Source: Nothophaeocryptopus gaeumannii (Eukaryota; Ascomycota; Dothideomycetes; Mycosphaerellales; Mycosphaerellaceae). From it: a stretch of DNA of 64,000 bases. The DNA is taken from positions 434,001 through 498,000 of the forward strand of contig JASISA010000010.1 in NCBI GenBank assembly GCA_031771865.1, read 5' to 3'. Shown here in pieces: positions 30,431 through 41,680 of this stretch (positions within the stretch are counted from its first letter, which is position 1; each line of letters begins with the position of its first letter). The notes beneath the pieces are model-generated. The model saw only the letters and a list, made by a program, of their open reading frames with translations. It had not been told where the DNA came from and made no database searches. The translations under genes and the position numbers were made by a program.

Positions 30431-32296
30431 ATGATTGACACCATGGCATCCTCCAAAATGCCCCGGTCTAAAGACCTTCCAATTCTATCTGTCAATGACT
30501 GTCCCAAACTCTCATCCGGACAAGTCACTATCGGCTACGGAAGCGATGTCGTTGCCGAGCAGCTCTCTCGCCTCGACATCGACTACTTCGCCCTCGTGCC
30601 AGGCTCCAGCTACCGAGGCCTCCACGACTCGCTTGTCAACTTCAAAGGGAACAAGAAGCCTGAGATGATTGTCACTCTGCACGAGGAACACGCAGTCTCC
30701 ATTTCACATGGGTATGCCAAGGTTGCTGGGAAACCGATGGCCGTGGGATTACATGCCAATGTCGGGTTGATGCATGCCACAATGGCCATCTATAACGCCT
30801 GGTGTGATCGCGCCCCGATCCTGATATTGGGCGCTACAGGACCTCTGGATGCGACAAGAAGACGACCTTGGATCGACTGGATTCACACAGCTCAGGATCA
30901 AGGCGCGCTCATCAGACCGTACGTCAAATTCGATGATCAGCCGCACAGTGCCAATGCGGCTGTTGAGAGTTTGGTGCACGCTTATGTCGTGGCGAAGTCG
31001 AAGCCTTCTGCTCCGACATATGTCTGTCTTGACTTAGGCTTGCAAGAAGACGCGGTCGATCCGATCAAGATTGAGTTTCCGGAGACCACGAAGTATTTGG
31101 ATGCTACGAAGGCTCCAGGTCCGAGTGGAGATGTGGTGTTAAGAGTTGAGAGTGCCCTTTCTGCATCAAAGAAGCCTCTATTCATGTTTGGACGAATGGG
31201 CAACTCGAAGATCAGCTGGCAGCAGCGGGTCATGCTCGCGGAGAAGTTCGACGTGAGAGTGGTCACGGACATCAAGCAGGCCGCCGTCTTTCCTACCGAT
31301 CATCGATTACAAGCTACGCCACCAGCTGTCTTCATCACTCCTCAGACGAGCGAAATAGTGCGAGATGCGGACCTCATCATATCTTTTGACTGGGTCGATC
31401 TCGCAGGTAACTTGAAGGCAGCCGGCGCAGACCTCAAGAATAAAACAGTCATTCATGTTTCGTTGGACTCTGCTCTGCACAATGGCTGGTCAAAAGATCA
31501 CTTTGCTATTCCCCCGGCGGACATCACCGTTCACGCCGACGTCGATAAGACCGTGGCTGCTCTTCTGGCGGCAACACACGGAGTCGCTGAGAGGAAGAGT
31601 GATTGGCCGGAGAAGACGGAGTCTGCAAGCCAAGACCCGACGCCTTCTCAAGCGGCTCAGTCTGGAGACATCTTCATGCCCACACTTGCCAAAAGCCTCT
31701 ACAGTGTCATCCCGCCTTCCGACATTTGCCTTGTTCGTGTCCCGCTCGGCTGGGCCGGCGCTGACTTACGCATCGTCCACCCTCTCGGCTTCATGGGCAT
31801 GGACGGTGGAGCGGGTATAGGCTCCGGACCAGGACAGATCGTCGGCTCTGCGCTCGCTCTACACTCCCTACCTTCTGACTCTCCGAATCGACTTCTGGTA
31901 CCAGTAGCTGTTCTCGGAGACGGCGATTTCCTGATGGGTTCCTCGGCCCTATGGACAGCTGCTAAATATCGTCTTCCGCTGCTCGTTATCATTGCGAACA
32001 ATGGAAGCTACTTCAATGATGAAGTTCACCAGGAACGTGTTGCGAAACATCGCGGGAGAGAAGTAGAGAACAAGCATATCGGGATGCGATTAGATGACCC
32101 TCAACCAGATCTACATTTGATAGCGCAAGGGTTGGGCTGTGAGGTTGTGAGGAAAGAACAGGTGAGAGATGCGAAGGATTTGGAAGGGGCGATTCGGGAT
32201 GCGGCGGGCAAGGTAAAGAAAGGCAAGAGTGTAGTACTCGATGTGAGGGTTTTACCTGAAGGGTATAGCGGGGCGATGAGTGAGAAGGCGAAGTAG
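30431..32296 (+). CDS. ThDP-dependent decarboxylase/synthase (benzoylformate decarboxylase or acetolactate-synthase-like)
   Basis: Single exon of 621 residues. N-terminal ThDP-pyrimidine domain with VTLHEEHAVSISHGYAKVAG, holding the conserved Glu. Central domain follows. The C-terminal pyrophosphate domain has GDGDFLMGSSALWTAAKY followed by NNGSYFN, the GDG...NN metal/ThDP motif. No presequence, which argues against mitochondrial acetolactate synthase. A second Met lies four codons in (MASSKMPRS), and either could start. Candidate reactions are non-oxidative decarboxylation of a 2-oxo acid such as benzoylformate, or carboligation. The neighbour genes do not fix the substrate. Confidence 0.88.
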   Translation: MIDTMASSKMPRSKDLPILSVNDCPKLSSGQVTIGYGSDVVAEQLSRLDIDYFALVPGSSYRGLHDSLVNFKGNKKPEMIVTLHEEHAVSISHGYAKVAGKPMAVGLHANVGLMHATMAIYNAWCDRAPILILGATGPLDATRRRPWIDWIHTAQDQGALIRPYVKFDDQPHSANAAVESLVHAYVVAKSKPSAPTYVCLDLGLQEDAVDPIKIEFPETTKYLDATKAPGPSGDVVLRVESALSASKKPLFMFGRMGNSKISWQQRVMLAEKFDVRVVTDIKQAAVFPTDHRLQATPPAVFITPQTSEIVRDADLIISFDWVDLAGNLKAAGADLKNKTVIHVSLDSALHNGWSKDHFAIPPADITVHADVDKTVAALLAATHGVAERKSDWPEKTESASQDPTPSQAAQSGDIFMPTLAKSLYSVIPPSDICLVRVPLGWAGADLRIVHPLGFMGMDGGAGIGSGPGQIVGSALALHSLPSDSPNRLLVPVAVLGDGDFLMGSSALWTAAKYRLPLLVIIANNGSYFNDEVHQERVAKHRGREVENKHIGMRLDDPQPDLHLIAQGLGCEVVRKEQVRDAKDLEGAIRDAAGKVKKGKSVVLDVRVLPEGYSGAMSEKAK

Positions 32297-33576
32297 ATTC
32301 GATTTATGATCCTTGCATCGCGAGTGGATAAGCTGCGATAGATGTTGAAAATGGAACGCGCGACCAAGGTCCCAGACGGCAAGCACAGCTTCAGAAATCC
32401 GAAGGCAAGTACGACTTTGACTTCACAACAACACCACCTCTATCAATGTCCCACGAACCGTCTTCCACTTCTAACGCCCACCCTATCGTTCCCATCCCGT
32501 AACTCCCGATCGGCCAAACATATCATCGGCCCGACCTCCGCGTACTAGAAAGTCCATTCCTTAGCAGAATTTTTTTTTGAGAGCCTCACCAAAATCGGCA
32601 TATTATCTTTCCTATTATCTCGACAACCGCTAAACGGAATAAACTCCAAACTCAAGAGGCATAAATAAGTCGGCCTAGATTTTGGGGAATGAATGCCCTT
32701 GTTTCAAGTGAGAGGGGGTGTAGGAAGGGTGATTGATTCCCTAGATAGAACTATAGCGCCTTAGATTTCCTATAGTAAATCCGGGCCTCAAAAACACGAA
32801 ATCGATAATAAACGATCCCTTGATCAACCCACGCAGATTTGATCGATAGCGTGGAACGGAAAGAACATAGCAAGACCTGCCTGTTTTCATCAAAGAGTAT
32901 CTGGGGCGCATTTTCACGGAGAGATGGTCGCTCTGTGTGAAGTTGTTCAGCTGTTTCGCTGTGAGGCCCTCTCTCTCTCACCAAAAAGCGCGGCTAGCAA
33001 ATAATGAACTTTTGGCGGCACGCGGAGGAGGGTACTGTATCTTCCCCATAAGGCTACCCCAGCGAGACTTACAGCAAATCTGACCTGACCAATGGTGTAC
33101 GGAGTTACCCCAGCCGATCGTGCTTGCCAGGACCAACCCCCAGCCAAATTCTAATCTTATCGTCCCCTAGCCACGAGCTCGCCACGCTGCGACATTATCC
33201 AGGGACAAGGACAAGGACAAGGACGAGGGTTGTATCGGCGGAAAACCGCGGATTCATGTGCGTGAGACTTTTCGTGTTTGAAAGAAAGGATCGAATTGAT
33301 AACTTGGTGAAGCAGGTTTTGGAATGGTGGTAGGTGATTGCGAAGAATGGTAAGAAGGGGATTATTAGTTAGCAAGAAATACTGTCAATGTTGAGTAACC
33401 GACCTCTTCATGTGGCGGATGCAGCCTCGCGAGGTAGTGGAGAGTATTGTTGCTTTTGAACGAGGGATTCATTATACAGTGGTATCATTTTAGGTAAGAC
33501 AGGAAAACGCTCCAACGTATGTGCATGCAGATCATCATCCGTTGCACTCTATGCAACATGAAAAGTCGTGGCCACA
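32297..33576. other. Convergent intergenic region, 1.3 kb, possible relic
   Basis: Stops in all frames are dense, and 32550-32850 is visibly richer in A/T than its surroundings. A short (ACAAGG)n-like run sits near 33202-33225. No gene, terminal repeat or transposase motif could be identified. Confidence 0.4.
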
Positions 33577-35432
33577 TTAAACAGCGTTACCAGCCTTCTC
33601 GTTTGCAAAGTGCTCGTCCGATGGGTCGGAGTCATTACGGGGAGCGTGGATGCCCACTCGGCCAGCAAGCTCTGGGTCAAACTCAGGTGTGCCTGGAACT
33701 TCACCAGCAAGTTGCTCAAGGGTCTGATCAAGAAGTTAGCATTTAAATGAATGTACGCTCGGTAGAGGATTGAACCCACCTTTCGCTTGGTCTCTGGGAT
33801 GAGAAGAGTGGTGAAGATGCCGAGCAACATGAAGAGGGCGAAGATCTCCAGGACGTGGTTGAGCCATGGAGAGGCGTTGGTGGCGGTGGCACCGCGGGTA
33901 CGGAGAGGAGCGATTGCAGCCTGGGCGATGATGGAGCCGACCTTTCCGGAGGCGGCAGAGATACCGTGGCAGGTAGATCGATAGCGGGTTGGGAAGCACT
34001 CTCCTGGAACAATGAAGGTGGTAGAGTTTGGTCCGAAGTTGAAGAAGAACTGGGCAATGACGTAGCAGGCCAGGAGACCGCTCGTGCCAATCTTGTGGTA
34101 GGCGAAACCCATGATACAGAACATGATGGTGAGGATGATGAATCCCATGAGCTGGATGGGCTTACGTCCGATGGTGTCGACGGTGGCAACGGTGACCCAG
34201 TAACCTGGAATGGCACCCGCGCAGACGAGGATGATGTTTCCGACGGCAATGTTGTAGAAGAACTCGTACATGTTGCTGCCGTTGCCGTAACCGATAGCCT
34301 GAAGGATGGTAGAGTTGTTGAGACCGACACCGTAGAAAGCGACATCGAGGAGGAACCAGGAGCCAGCCGTTCCGAGCAGTACCTTGCCGTACTTCCACTT
34401 TCCGATGTGCTTGAAAAAGTCGCTGAAGGAAGCCTTGGGGATCTCGAGCTGAGGAGCAGCGTCGCGCATGGTGGAGACACGAGTGATCTCATCTGGGACA
34501 CCCTCTGCGGTACCGCTGAGGTAGGCCTTGACGTCGGAGCCACCCTTGACGATATCGCGGGAGACATCGAAGGTGTAGCGAGGAGTCTCAGGAATGGTCA
34601 GACGGAAGTAGAGTGCAATGCAACCTGGAACGGCACCCATTCCGATGATTACACGCCACATCTTGTCAACGGCCTCAGCGCAGACACCGTCACAAGCAGC
34701 CTGGTTCCTGGCAGTCTGGAGAGACTCCTTGAATCCAGCGGTGACGATGAGGGCAATGATACCGGCACCAAACTGTCCGAGACCCTGCTGGGCGAACACG
34801 GCACCCATCATGGCTCCTCTCCACTTGGTGGTCGCAAACTCGGAGGTGATGATGGAGGAAAGTGGGTAGTCTAAGAAGTCCAATTAGTCTGATTCCCAGC
34901 GCAAACTGCGTGATACCGACTTACCACCACCAATACCGATACCCATCAGCACACGCCAGAAGACGATGGCACCAACGACCGAGATGGAGCGGGAAGAGGA
35001 GGTAAGAGCCTGGGCGAGAGTTGCGAAGATGATGATGATCAACTCAAGACCGTACATTCTCTTACGACCGACAACATCGGCGAGGAAACCAAAACCGAGC
35101 TGCCCGATGACAGTTCCACCAGACGTCGCGACCTTGATAGCAGTGTCGGCGGAGACGGGGATCTTTCCCTGAGCGGAGCTAGAGAGAGTAGGTGATTGCC
35201 AGTAGACGACACCCAACATGGTCGTCACGATACCAATGGCGAAGATGTCGTAGGCGTCGGTGAAGAAACCAATACCAGCGACAGCGATGGCGCGCACATG
35301 GTACCAGCCAAATGGCGCCTTGTCGATCTCGGCGAGGGCGAGACGGCGACGCTCGTTGGGGTCAGCAATGTGAGCATAGTCGTTGTGGAAGTTGTGGAAG
35401 GCAGAGTTGCCTCCCGCCGTTCGGCTGGCCAT
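33577..35432 (-). CDS. High-affinity phosphate:H+ symporter, PHO84-like (MFS)
   Basis: Three exons, 35432-34925, 34870-33780 and 33723-33577, give 581 residues. Introns of 54 and 56 nt have donors GTAAGT and GTGGGT. The N-terminus has APFGWYHVRAIAVAGIGFFTDAYDIFAIG, the PHO84 first-helix block; the central part includes IPETPRYTFDVSRDI. The C-terminus ends LLIPETKRKTLEQLAGEVPG. Twelve membrane helices are expected at the plasma membrane. The third exon encodes only the cytosolic tail. Family members are usually induced by phosphate starvation, but no regulatory site is claimed here. Confidence 0.93.
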
Positions 35433-38400
35433 GTCGAGGGTGGTGGTGGAGGTGGTGGTGACGATGGCGAAGCTTGTCAGTCTCGGTGGTGCTCGAGTGT
35501 CGAGACAAGACGCGTCGGTGCCTTGGGGCCAAGGGAAAGAATGACTTGGTGTGCGCAAGGACGGGGAAGGCAAGAGATTAGCGAGGCACGGATGGCTTTA
35601 TGAAGCTGCTCGACCAGTCACCGCCAAGTCGCGAATGAGAGCCGTTTGGGCCGGGTTGTGTGCCAGATGTTCGTTAGGTCGATGGTGGTGAGGCATTGTC
35701 GGCGGCGTGGGTTCGATGAGGTGGGAGCGTCTTCCTTCCAGAGCGGCTTCTGGATGTCGGGCTAATGCGCGCGGATGGTTAGCTTCGACCCTATCAACCC
35801 TATCGACCCTAGCTCCGCAAAGTCACTGCAACTCTATTCTGGACGAACAGTGGCGGGCCAGCTGATTATGACCAGTCAGAGGGCGCAACGTGAGCACAGG
35901 GGCATGGACAGGCCCATATGCAGCGCTCGACCCACCTGTCTCGTAGCTAGCAGCACATGTGGTAGCCTCGAGGAGTAGAGTTGGTGTCGGTTGCGATGCC
36001 AAAATAATAATAATCGAGCGTGCGCACTCGCATCTACATAGCAAGTGATCCGCGTCTACACAGCAAGTGATCCGCGAATTGTTCTGAAGTCAGCCGAGGA
36101 GGCCGCCTCTCAAGCCTCTCAAGCTTGGGGGACCACAAGAGCCTGCCTTCTCACGGTATCTTCCCGCGCATCATGTCGAATGTCGAATGTCGAGTGTCGA
36201 GTGTCGAATGGCGAATGGCGAATGGCGAATGAGCGAATGAGCGTTGACCGATGCCAATTCGCCGCCGCTCACTTTTCACACTTTCGGTCCTGTACGGAGG
36301 AATATACGCATCGGTGAGCATCTTGTTTTGGCGAGTCGCGCCATCTGCCTGTCAGAGCCGCTGATTGCTGCTCGGCTCGGCTCCCAAATTGGCTTGGCGG
36401 CAGGACCCGGCCTGCTGCTGCTTGCACCTGCCTCAACCGCCAGGCCTCTCACGCTCTCTTCAACCAAGGCATCCTGGGTTTAATATTCCTTCACTCGGAA
36501 CACGCGATACACAGCACCGCCTCGCATGCACCAACTTTGGCCCTCGAGCCCTTCAGAGGCTGACAGGTTGCACCGCAGCAGAAACCAGATGCCTTCGCGA
36601 GCCACCGCCAGCCAAGAAGAAGTAGTCCTGCCGATTCTCGCCGCTGCACTTCCCATTCGCCTCGCGGGAGCTGCAGCCATATCTATCGTGGTCCTGCGAT
36701 ATATGTGCCCACGTTTGCAGTCTTTGTATGTACAAGACAACATACGGATATAGCGCATGCCTTCCCAGCTTCTGCCGAGCTGTAACATGTCCGGTCACAG
36801 TCACACCGGCCACACAGCCCTTTCATCAGCTTCCGTGTCCTCTGTGCTTGCTCGCACCTTTGTTGAGACGAAGCACAAACAGCGGCCCACGAGGTCGCTG
36901 GTTTCGCAAAACGACGCGAACCACCAATCATCGTTGAGGACTGAGATTGCGTCGACTGCATGCAGCTTTCTGTGGTTGGTGTGCTCCGCGCGACCAGATT
37001 GATGCATTATTTGGGATGAGGCAATAGACGAAGTGAAGTCTCCGAGTGAGCTCGAAGATGCAGAGAGTGAGCCAATCAGAAACAAGTCTGGGAGCACGTT
37101 GTCTATTCACGGGCAATGCGTTCTTCTCCACGAAAGTGGCTAAGATGCGCCTCCAACGGGATGGAGCCGTCTTGCGTATCTAGTCTCACGCTAACGGCAG
37201 ATCGAAAAACCCACGCTGTCTGCGAACATGCTTTTCGCCTACAACAACGTTTCCTTCGCCATGCTTGTCGCCATGTGGACGAAGTCTTGGGAGGCTAGCG
37301 AGGCTTGCATTCTGGGCATGAAAACTCTGTACACCAAGACCAGAGTGGGCCGACCGCGGGCCAAGTCTTACGCCCGCGTGGCATTGAGTGTCTAGGAAAT
37401 GCGCTGAGACCGAAGACCAGCGGCGCCACGGTTGCCCTCACACGGGCGGTATTGCTCTCCATCGATTCTTCTCGATCATCACACATACGAGCGACCCACA
37501 AGTAGCAGAAGTCTCAATGTTTGACGCGGACTGACGAAAACCCTCTGGTCAAAAGGAATATCAATTGCACCCATAACGCACTCTCACGGACGGATTGATG
37601 TCGAAGAGGACCCACCAACCCATCCCCAGCAATCCACAGAGCTACCCGCCGGGGCATTCCCATACCCCAAACTTGGATGATTGCAGTAGTACGTACCGAC
37701 GCCATCGCAGTGGGTTCAGAACGTCCACACTCCCACTGGTGTTTGTAGCATTGGTCTGTGGTGAAATTGCGATCGAACGTCACACAGCGGCGGCAGTTCA
37801 ATACCGAGCAAAAAGATGAGCAGCCTGCGAATGAGCCCCAGGTGAACTCCGCAAAGATTCTGATGTCCACAGGCGTGACGTTTCTTCATCCTTGGCTGTA
37901 CTTGACCTGCAGGGCAGGGTCGTTCGACATCTTTGACATCTCTTCGTCACGGTACCCACTTACTCTATTCAAATTATGCGCACTTGACGACGCCATGCCC
38001 CGAAGGATTGTGAACTACAGTTCTCTGCTTCTGAGGTCGTCGCTTCGAGATCTGCTGGCCAAGCCGAAAGCACAGCTCGACCCAGCTTCCACTCTGCCTT
38101 TTATCCGGACACGTGCGGCTTCTAATGGTCTTCAAGTATCTACACCTACTTCGATCTTCATATCACACGTCGCCTTCGGCCTCTGTATACTGATCGACTT
38201 TCCCGTCCTTCGTAGGTCATCACTGGAGGAATTCAGGTATTGCGTGTCCGAGCCCTTCCTCGGTACCCCAATACAGAGCTCGTCAACCGTTTTGGCGTCT
38301 CCATCGACGCTTGGGATGCAATCGGGGATTATGATCTCCTACCTAGACCTCGCTATGCCAAGCTGGGTGTCTGACAGCAGAGCTTCCTACAGACCAGCGG

Positions 38401-39637
38401 CAAACGGAAGCGACTGGCTGGGACACTTGCAGTTGTTGTTTGCAGGTGTGCCGGTCTACATACGCAGACCCTAACGTTTATATGGAATTGCAGTCACCCG
38501 AGCGCAATTCGAGGTGCTTCTTGATTACTGCTGTGAGTGCATGTCTTCTCTTGGTGCAACACGCATACCAGGCTGAGTATGGCAGTTACTCGGAGTGGAC
38601 GACGTCAGATCATCGTCAATGCTTCTGATTGACCGATCACAGCGGTGACGATGAATAGCCGTGAGTCGAACCAACATCGGATATACATATTCTCTGGACG
38701 ATATCTACAACAGGTGAGGATGTCGTCCTCTCAACCCCATAAAGAGGATATGGGCGCTGTACGGATGAGCATGGCCACGCGTATAGTCGGACAGCGCTTC
38801 TCGGTATCCACGCAGGCGATGCTCGACGTGCTGTGACCTGGGAAGCACCGGGTCTCTTCTGTTGTCAAAGACAATTTTTCGTGAGTTCTAACAGCTGCTT
38901 GGAGGATTTCAGACTTACTCCCACGCGGGTCAATGCTCTTAGAGGCGGGTGTCAAGGCGAATTGAGGACCTCTAGCTCTCCGAGACCCACGACCTTCTTA
39001 TATGCATCCCTGCCTGCTCACGAGAACCCTTTCGCTTCTAAGCTGAGTCACTCCTACCTCTCAATCAACGCGCAAGACGGAGAAAGATGTCTCGTGCAGA
39101 TGAATGTGTCCGAAGACGAGCCTGCGCGTTGTCTGGGATTTCTCACAAGGTTCAAGCCGAAACAAGGTGAGTATAGCATGCCGAATATCTCTTCATTACT
39201 TGTCGAACAGAAGAGTGTGTCATGATATGAGAGACACAGACCCTTCCGGTGAAGATGTGTCTCCTGCAGGTAGGTGATGAGCAAGGAACTATACCCTTCT
39301 CCACATGTCGTCTGCTTTCGCATTTTCCTCCTTAACCCAATCCAGCGAAATAGTCCAGAAAAAGCAGAAGAACTTGGGATGCGTTGTGAAGGGAGGATCT
39401 TTAGTGCAAGGAAGTGCCTGTTCATATGAGCGATGAGCAATTTGTTCGTGTGGCAGGCAGATGCAGAGCAGGCGTACAACGATGCTCACTACATTCACTG
39501 ACGCGACGACATTCACATGCGTCCAGCTTTCACTCATGACGACACCCGCTTTGACGTCTACACGGTTGAAAGCGGTTCATCCCAACTTCGCCGACAAACC
39601 AGACCTGCCCCGAACTTAATCCCCGAGCGTTTATCGC
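35433..39637. other. 4.2 kb gene-poor region
   Basis: Many short frames on both strands but none with convincing protein character or splice structure. The longest, 37758-38474 plus, looks compositional. It contains a near-perfect duplication of AGCAAGTGATCCGCG at about 36040-36078 and the heptamer array at 36176-36239. It may hold decayed genes or non-coding RNA, and marks the edge of the accessory-looking part of the window. Confidence 0.4.
36176..36239. repeat. Heptanucleotide tandem repeat
   Basis: Nine units of a 7-nt motif: TCGAATG x2, TCGAGTG x2, TCGAATG, GCGAATG x3, then a one-base insertion and another GCGAATG. The variants are grouped rather than random, as expected from slippage. 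Confidence 0.9.
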
Positions 39638-40381
39638 ATGAACAGCAGAACTCGAACTGCATATTTGCAACATCAACCCGCCAGAATGAACACGACAACA
39701 GCATTGGCCCCAAAGCGCAGACCTACAAACTTCCTCGACCTCCCTGCGGAGCTTCGAAATGTCATCTACAACCTGTCGATCCCGAACGAGCAAGCTCTCC
39801 ACGTCAAATACGACCGCCATGTCAACGGAATGGTCCTCCAGCAACCTGAAGAGGACAACGAGACCGCGGCGCAACTTGAAACAGCCTCGAGTCTTCTGTG
39901 CACTTGCAAGCAGGTCAAGTCAGAGTGCCTCCCGATCCTCTACGGCGGCAACGACTTCACGCTCGTCAACGCGAACAGCATGGCCTTCCTTTACAAGATC
40001 GGAGCGGGCGCCCAGTACGTCCGACATCTGCGTGTGCAGAGAATCGAGTGGACTGATGTGGAGCGGGCTATGAAGGCGCTGGTTAGGAAGATTATAGGAA
40101 GGATGAGCAGGCTGGAAAGATTGGAGTTGCCTGCACAGGAGGTGAATATCTTCTACGGCGTGGAGAATGTGGCGCGGGATCTGTTTCCGTTGATGAATTG
40201 GATGAAGGGGAGTATGGAGATGGAAAAGTTGCTGGACTTGGTGCAGATTGTGTTGCCGTCGCGTTCAGGGGGAATGAGTCGGGCTGAGCGAAGGGCAGTT
40301 GAGAGGGTTGAGGAGTTTGATAACGATGTGAGGATGAAGCTTGTGCATTTACTGGCGATGGAGATGGATCAGAACCAGTAA
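39638..40381 (+). CDS. F-box-like (2EXR-type) protein
   Basis: A 247-residue product. After a short variable N-terminus comes NFLDLPAELRNVIYNLSI, the family motif, then SSLLCTCKQVKSECLPILYGGNDF and QYVRHLRVQRIEW. There is a second possible start at Met17 (MNTTTALAPKRRP). Same strand as the related gene at 40656, 275 bases apart. The two are similar in plan but diverged in sequence, so probably an old tandem duplication. Possible SCF adaptor; partner and substrate unknown. Confidence 0.72.
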   Translation: MNSRTRTAYLQHQPARMNTTTALAPKRRPTNFLDLPAELRNVIYNLSIPNEQALHVKYDRHVNGMVLQQPEEDNETAAQLETASSLLCTCKQVKSECLPILYGGNDFTLVNANSMAFLYKIGAGAQYVRHLRVQRIEWTDVERAMKALVRKIIGRMSRLERLELPAQEVNIFYGVENVARDLFPLMNWMKGSMEMEKLLDLVQIVLPSRSGGMSRAERRAVERVEEFDNDVRMKLVHLLAMEMDQNQ

Positions 40382-40655
40382 TAGCTACTGATATGCGACA
40401 TCAAGTACTTCATGCGATGTACTTGTGTGCGGCTGCTCCTGCCAGTCTCACATGCTGTGGTCTGTGCGCTGAGCCCCACTTTCCTCTGAGGCTGCGCAGC
40501 TCCTGCGCACGGCTTCTCCTCAACATGCAACATCAACAAACATACATACACTGGCGACTACGGCATCAGTCTTTCGTCTATACGCACGCGACATATCATT
40601 AGCTACATCTTTACATCGTAACGAGCGCAACAGACGGAACGAACGAGACAACGTC

Positions 40656-41471
40656 ATGGCCTGCAGCCAGCGAAGCACCGTGCAGAGCGGGAACTACTCG
40701 TCAACAACCCTTCATCAGCCCGTCACTCACAACCAGCAGCGTCGCACCGCGCTTCTCGATCTCCCTCCCGAGCTCCGAAACCAGATTTACTTCCTGAGCC
40801 TGACAGCGGATCAACCACTCACTCTGAGACGCGAGCTGGTAGGCCAACAGGACGACTTCGGGCACCGAAAAGGAGATGACCTCTATTCACACTATCACCT
40901 GGCCAAGAAAGAGGAGACCGCCTGGTCACCGGCTCTCACTCGCATCTGCCGCCAGGTCTACAACGAAAGCAATCCCATCCTATACGGCGCGAACACGTTC
41001 AATTTTGGAAAAGATTACATCGCATCAAGCTGGATGGTAGCAATTGGAAGCAGCATCCAACATGTCAGGACTATCAGAATCGAGACAGTTTTCAACAGCT
41101 TCTTCACCACCGTCAAGTCTTTATCGAGACTACTGGACAAGGCCATAGCTCTCCAGGACGTCGAGATAGGCCTCTTTGGGGCATACGGTGGGTACGATCA
41201 GCTGTCCGACCGACCCGATCTTCTTGCTAGAGAGGCGGCGCAGCTTTTGTATCTCTCTTGCACCAATCGAGACGCAGGCGCTGTGGCGAGACTCATCAAG
41301 TTTACGGCGCCCGCGGGTGATGAGGGTGAGGAGGCGAAAGAGGCGAGACGGTTTACGAAGGGCTTTCAGAAGAAGTTGGCGATTGGTTTGGAGATTGAGG
41401 CTCTGATGGAGAAGTTGAGGGCAGAGGATTCAGAAGACGATTTGGTGGAGGAAGATGCGAAGAATGACTAA
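40656..41471 (+). CDS. F-box-like (2EXR-type) protein
   Basis: Single exon of 271 residues. Motif ALLDLPPELRNQIYFLSL at about residue 30, then LTRICRQVYNESNPILYGANTF and SSIQHVRTIRIET, the three-block architecture shared with the other F-box-like genes here. The C-terminus is acidic and charged (EALMEKLRAEDSEDDLVEED). Second of a tandem pair. Confidence 0.75.
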   Translation: MACSQRSTVQSGNYSSTTLHQPVTHNQQRRTALLDLPPELRNQIYFLSLTADQPLTLRRELVGQQDDFGHRKGDDLYSHYHLAKKEETAWSPALTRICRQVYNESNPILYGANTFNFGKDYIASSWMVAIGSSIQHVRTIRIETVFNSFFTTVKSLSRLLDKAIALQDVEIGLFGAYGGYDQLSDRPDLLAREAAQLLYLSCTNRDAGAVARLIKFTAPAGDEGEEAKEARRFTKGFQKKLAIGLEIEALMEKLRAEDSEDDLVEEDAKND

Positions 41472-41680
41472 AGGCAGATGATGGTCGTCACAACATTCGT
41501 ATAGGTTGTTTCAGGGGCTTCTAGCAGGTCTGAGGTTTCTATGGCATTCATTGGACCGTCAGACTCGCATTTTGGAGAACCAAAAGGGCGAGAAGCGAAT
41601 CTCCTTTGTCAAGGCGTGACAGCCTGACGTTCGACCATGCTGGGCGATGTTGGGTAAAGACAACCGATCTTTTACTTTTA

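Noticed and set aside
33743..34567. 274-codon Ser/Pro-rich minus-strand frame
   Set aside because: Frame-shifted shadow of the phosphate transporter exon 2.
33855..34874. 339-codon plus-strand frame
   Set aside because: Antisense shadow of the phosphate transporter; Gly/Asp/Val-rich composition typical of antisense to a GC-biased gene.
36037..36080. Possible attachment-site-like duplication AGCAAGTGATCCGCG
   Set aside because: A 15-base tandem duplication in low-information DNA; nothing integrase-like nearby.
37758..38474. 238-codon plus-strand frame in the gene-poor region
   Set aside because: Compositional; no motif, signal or intron evidence, and residue order does not look like folded protein.
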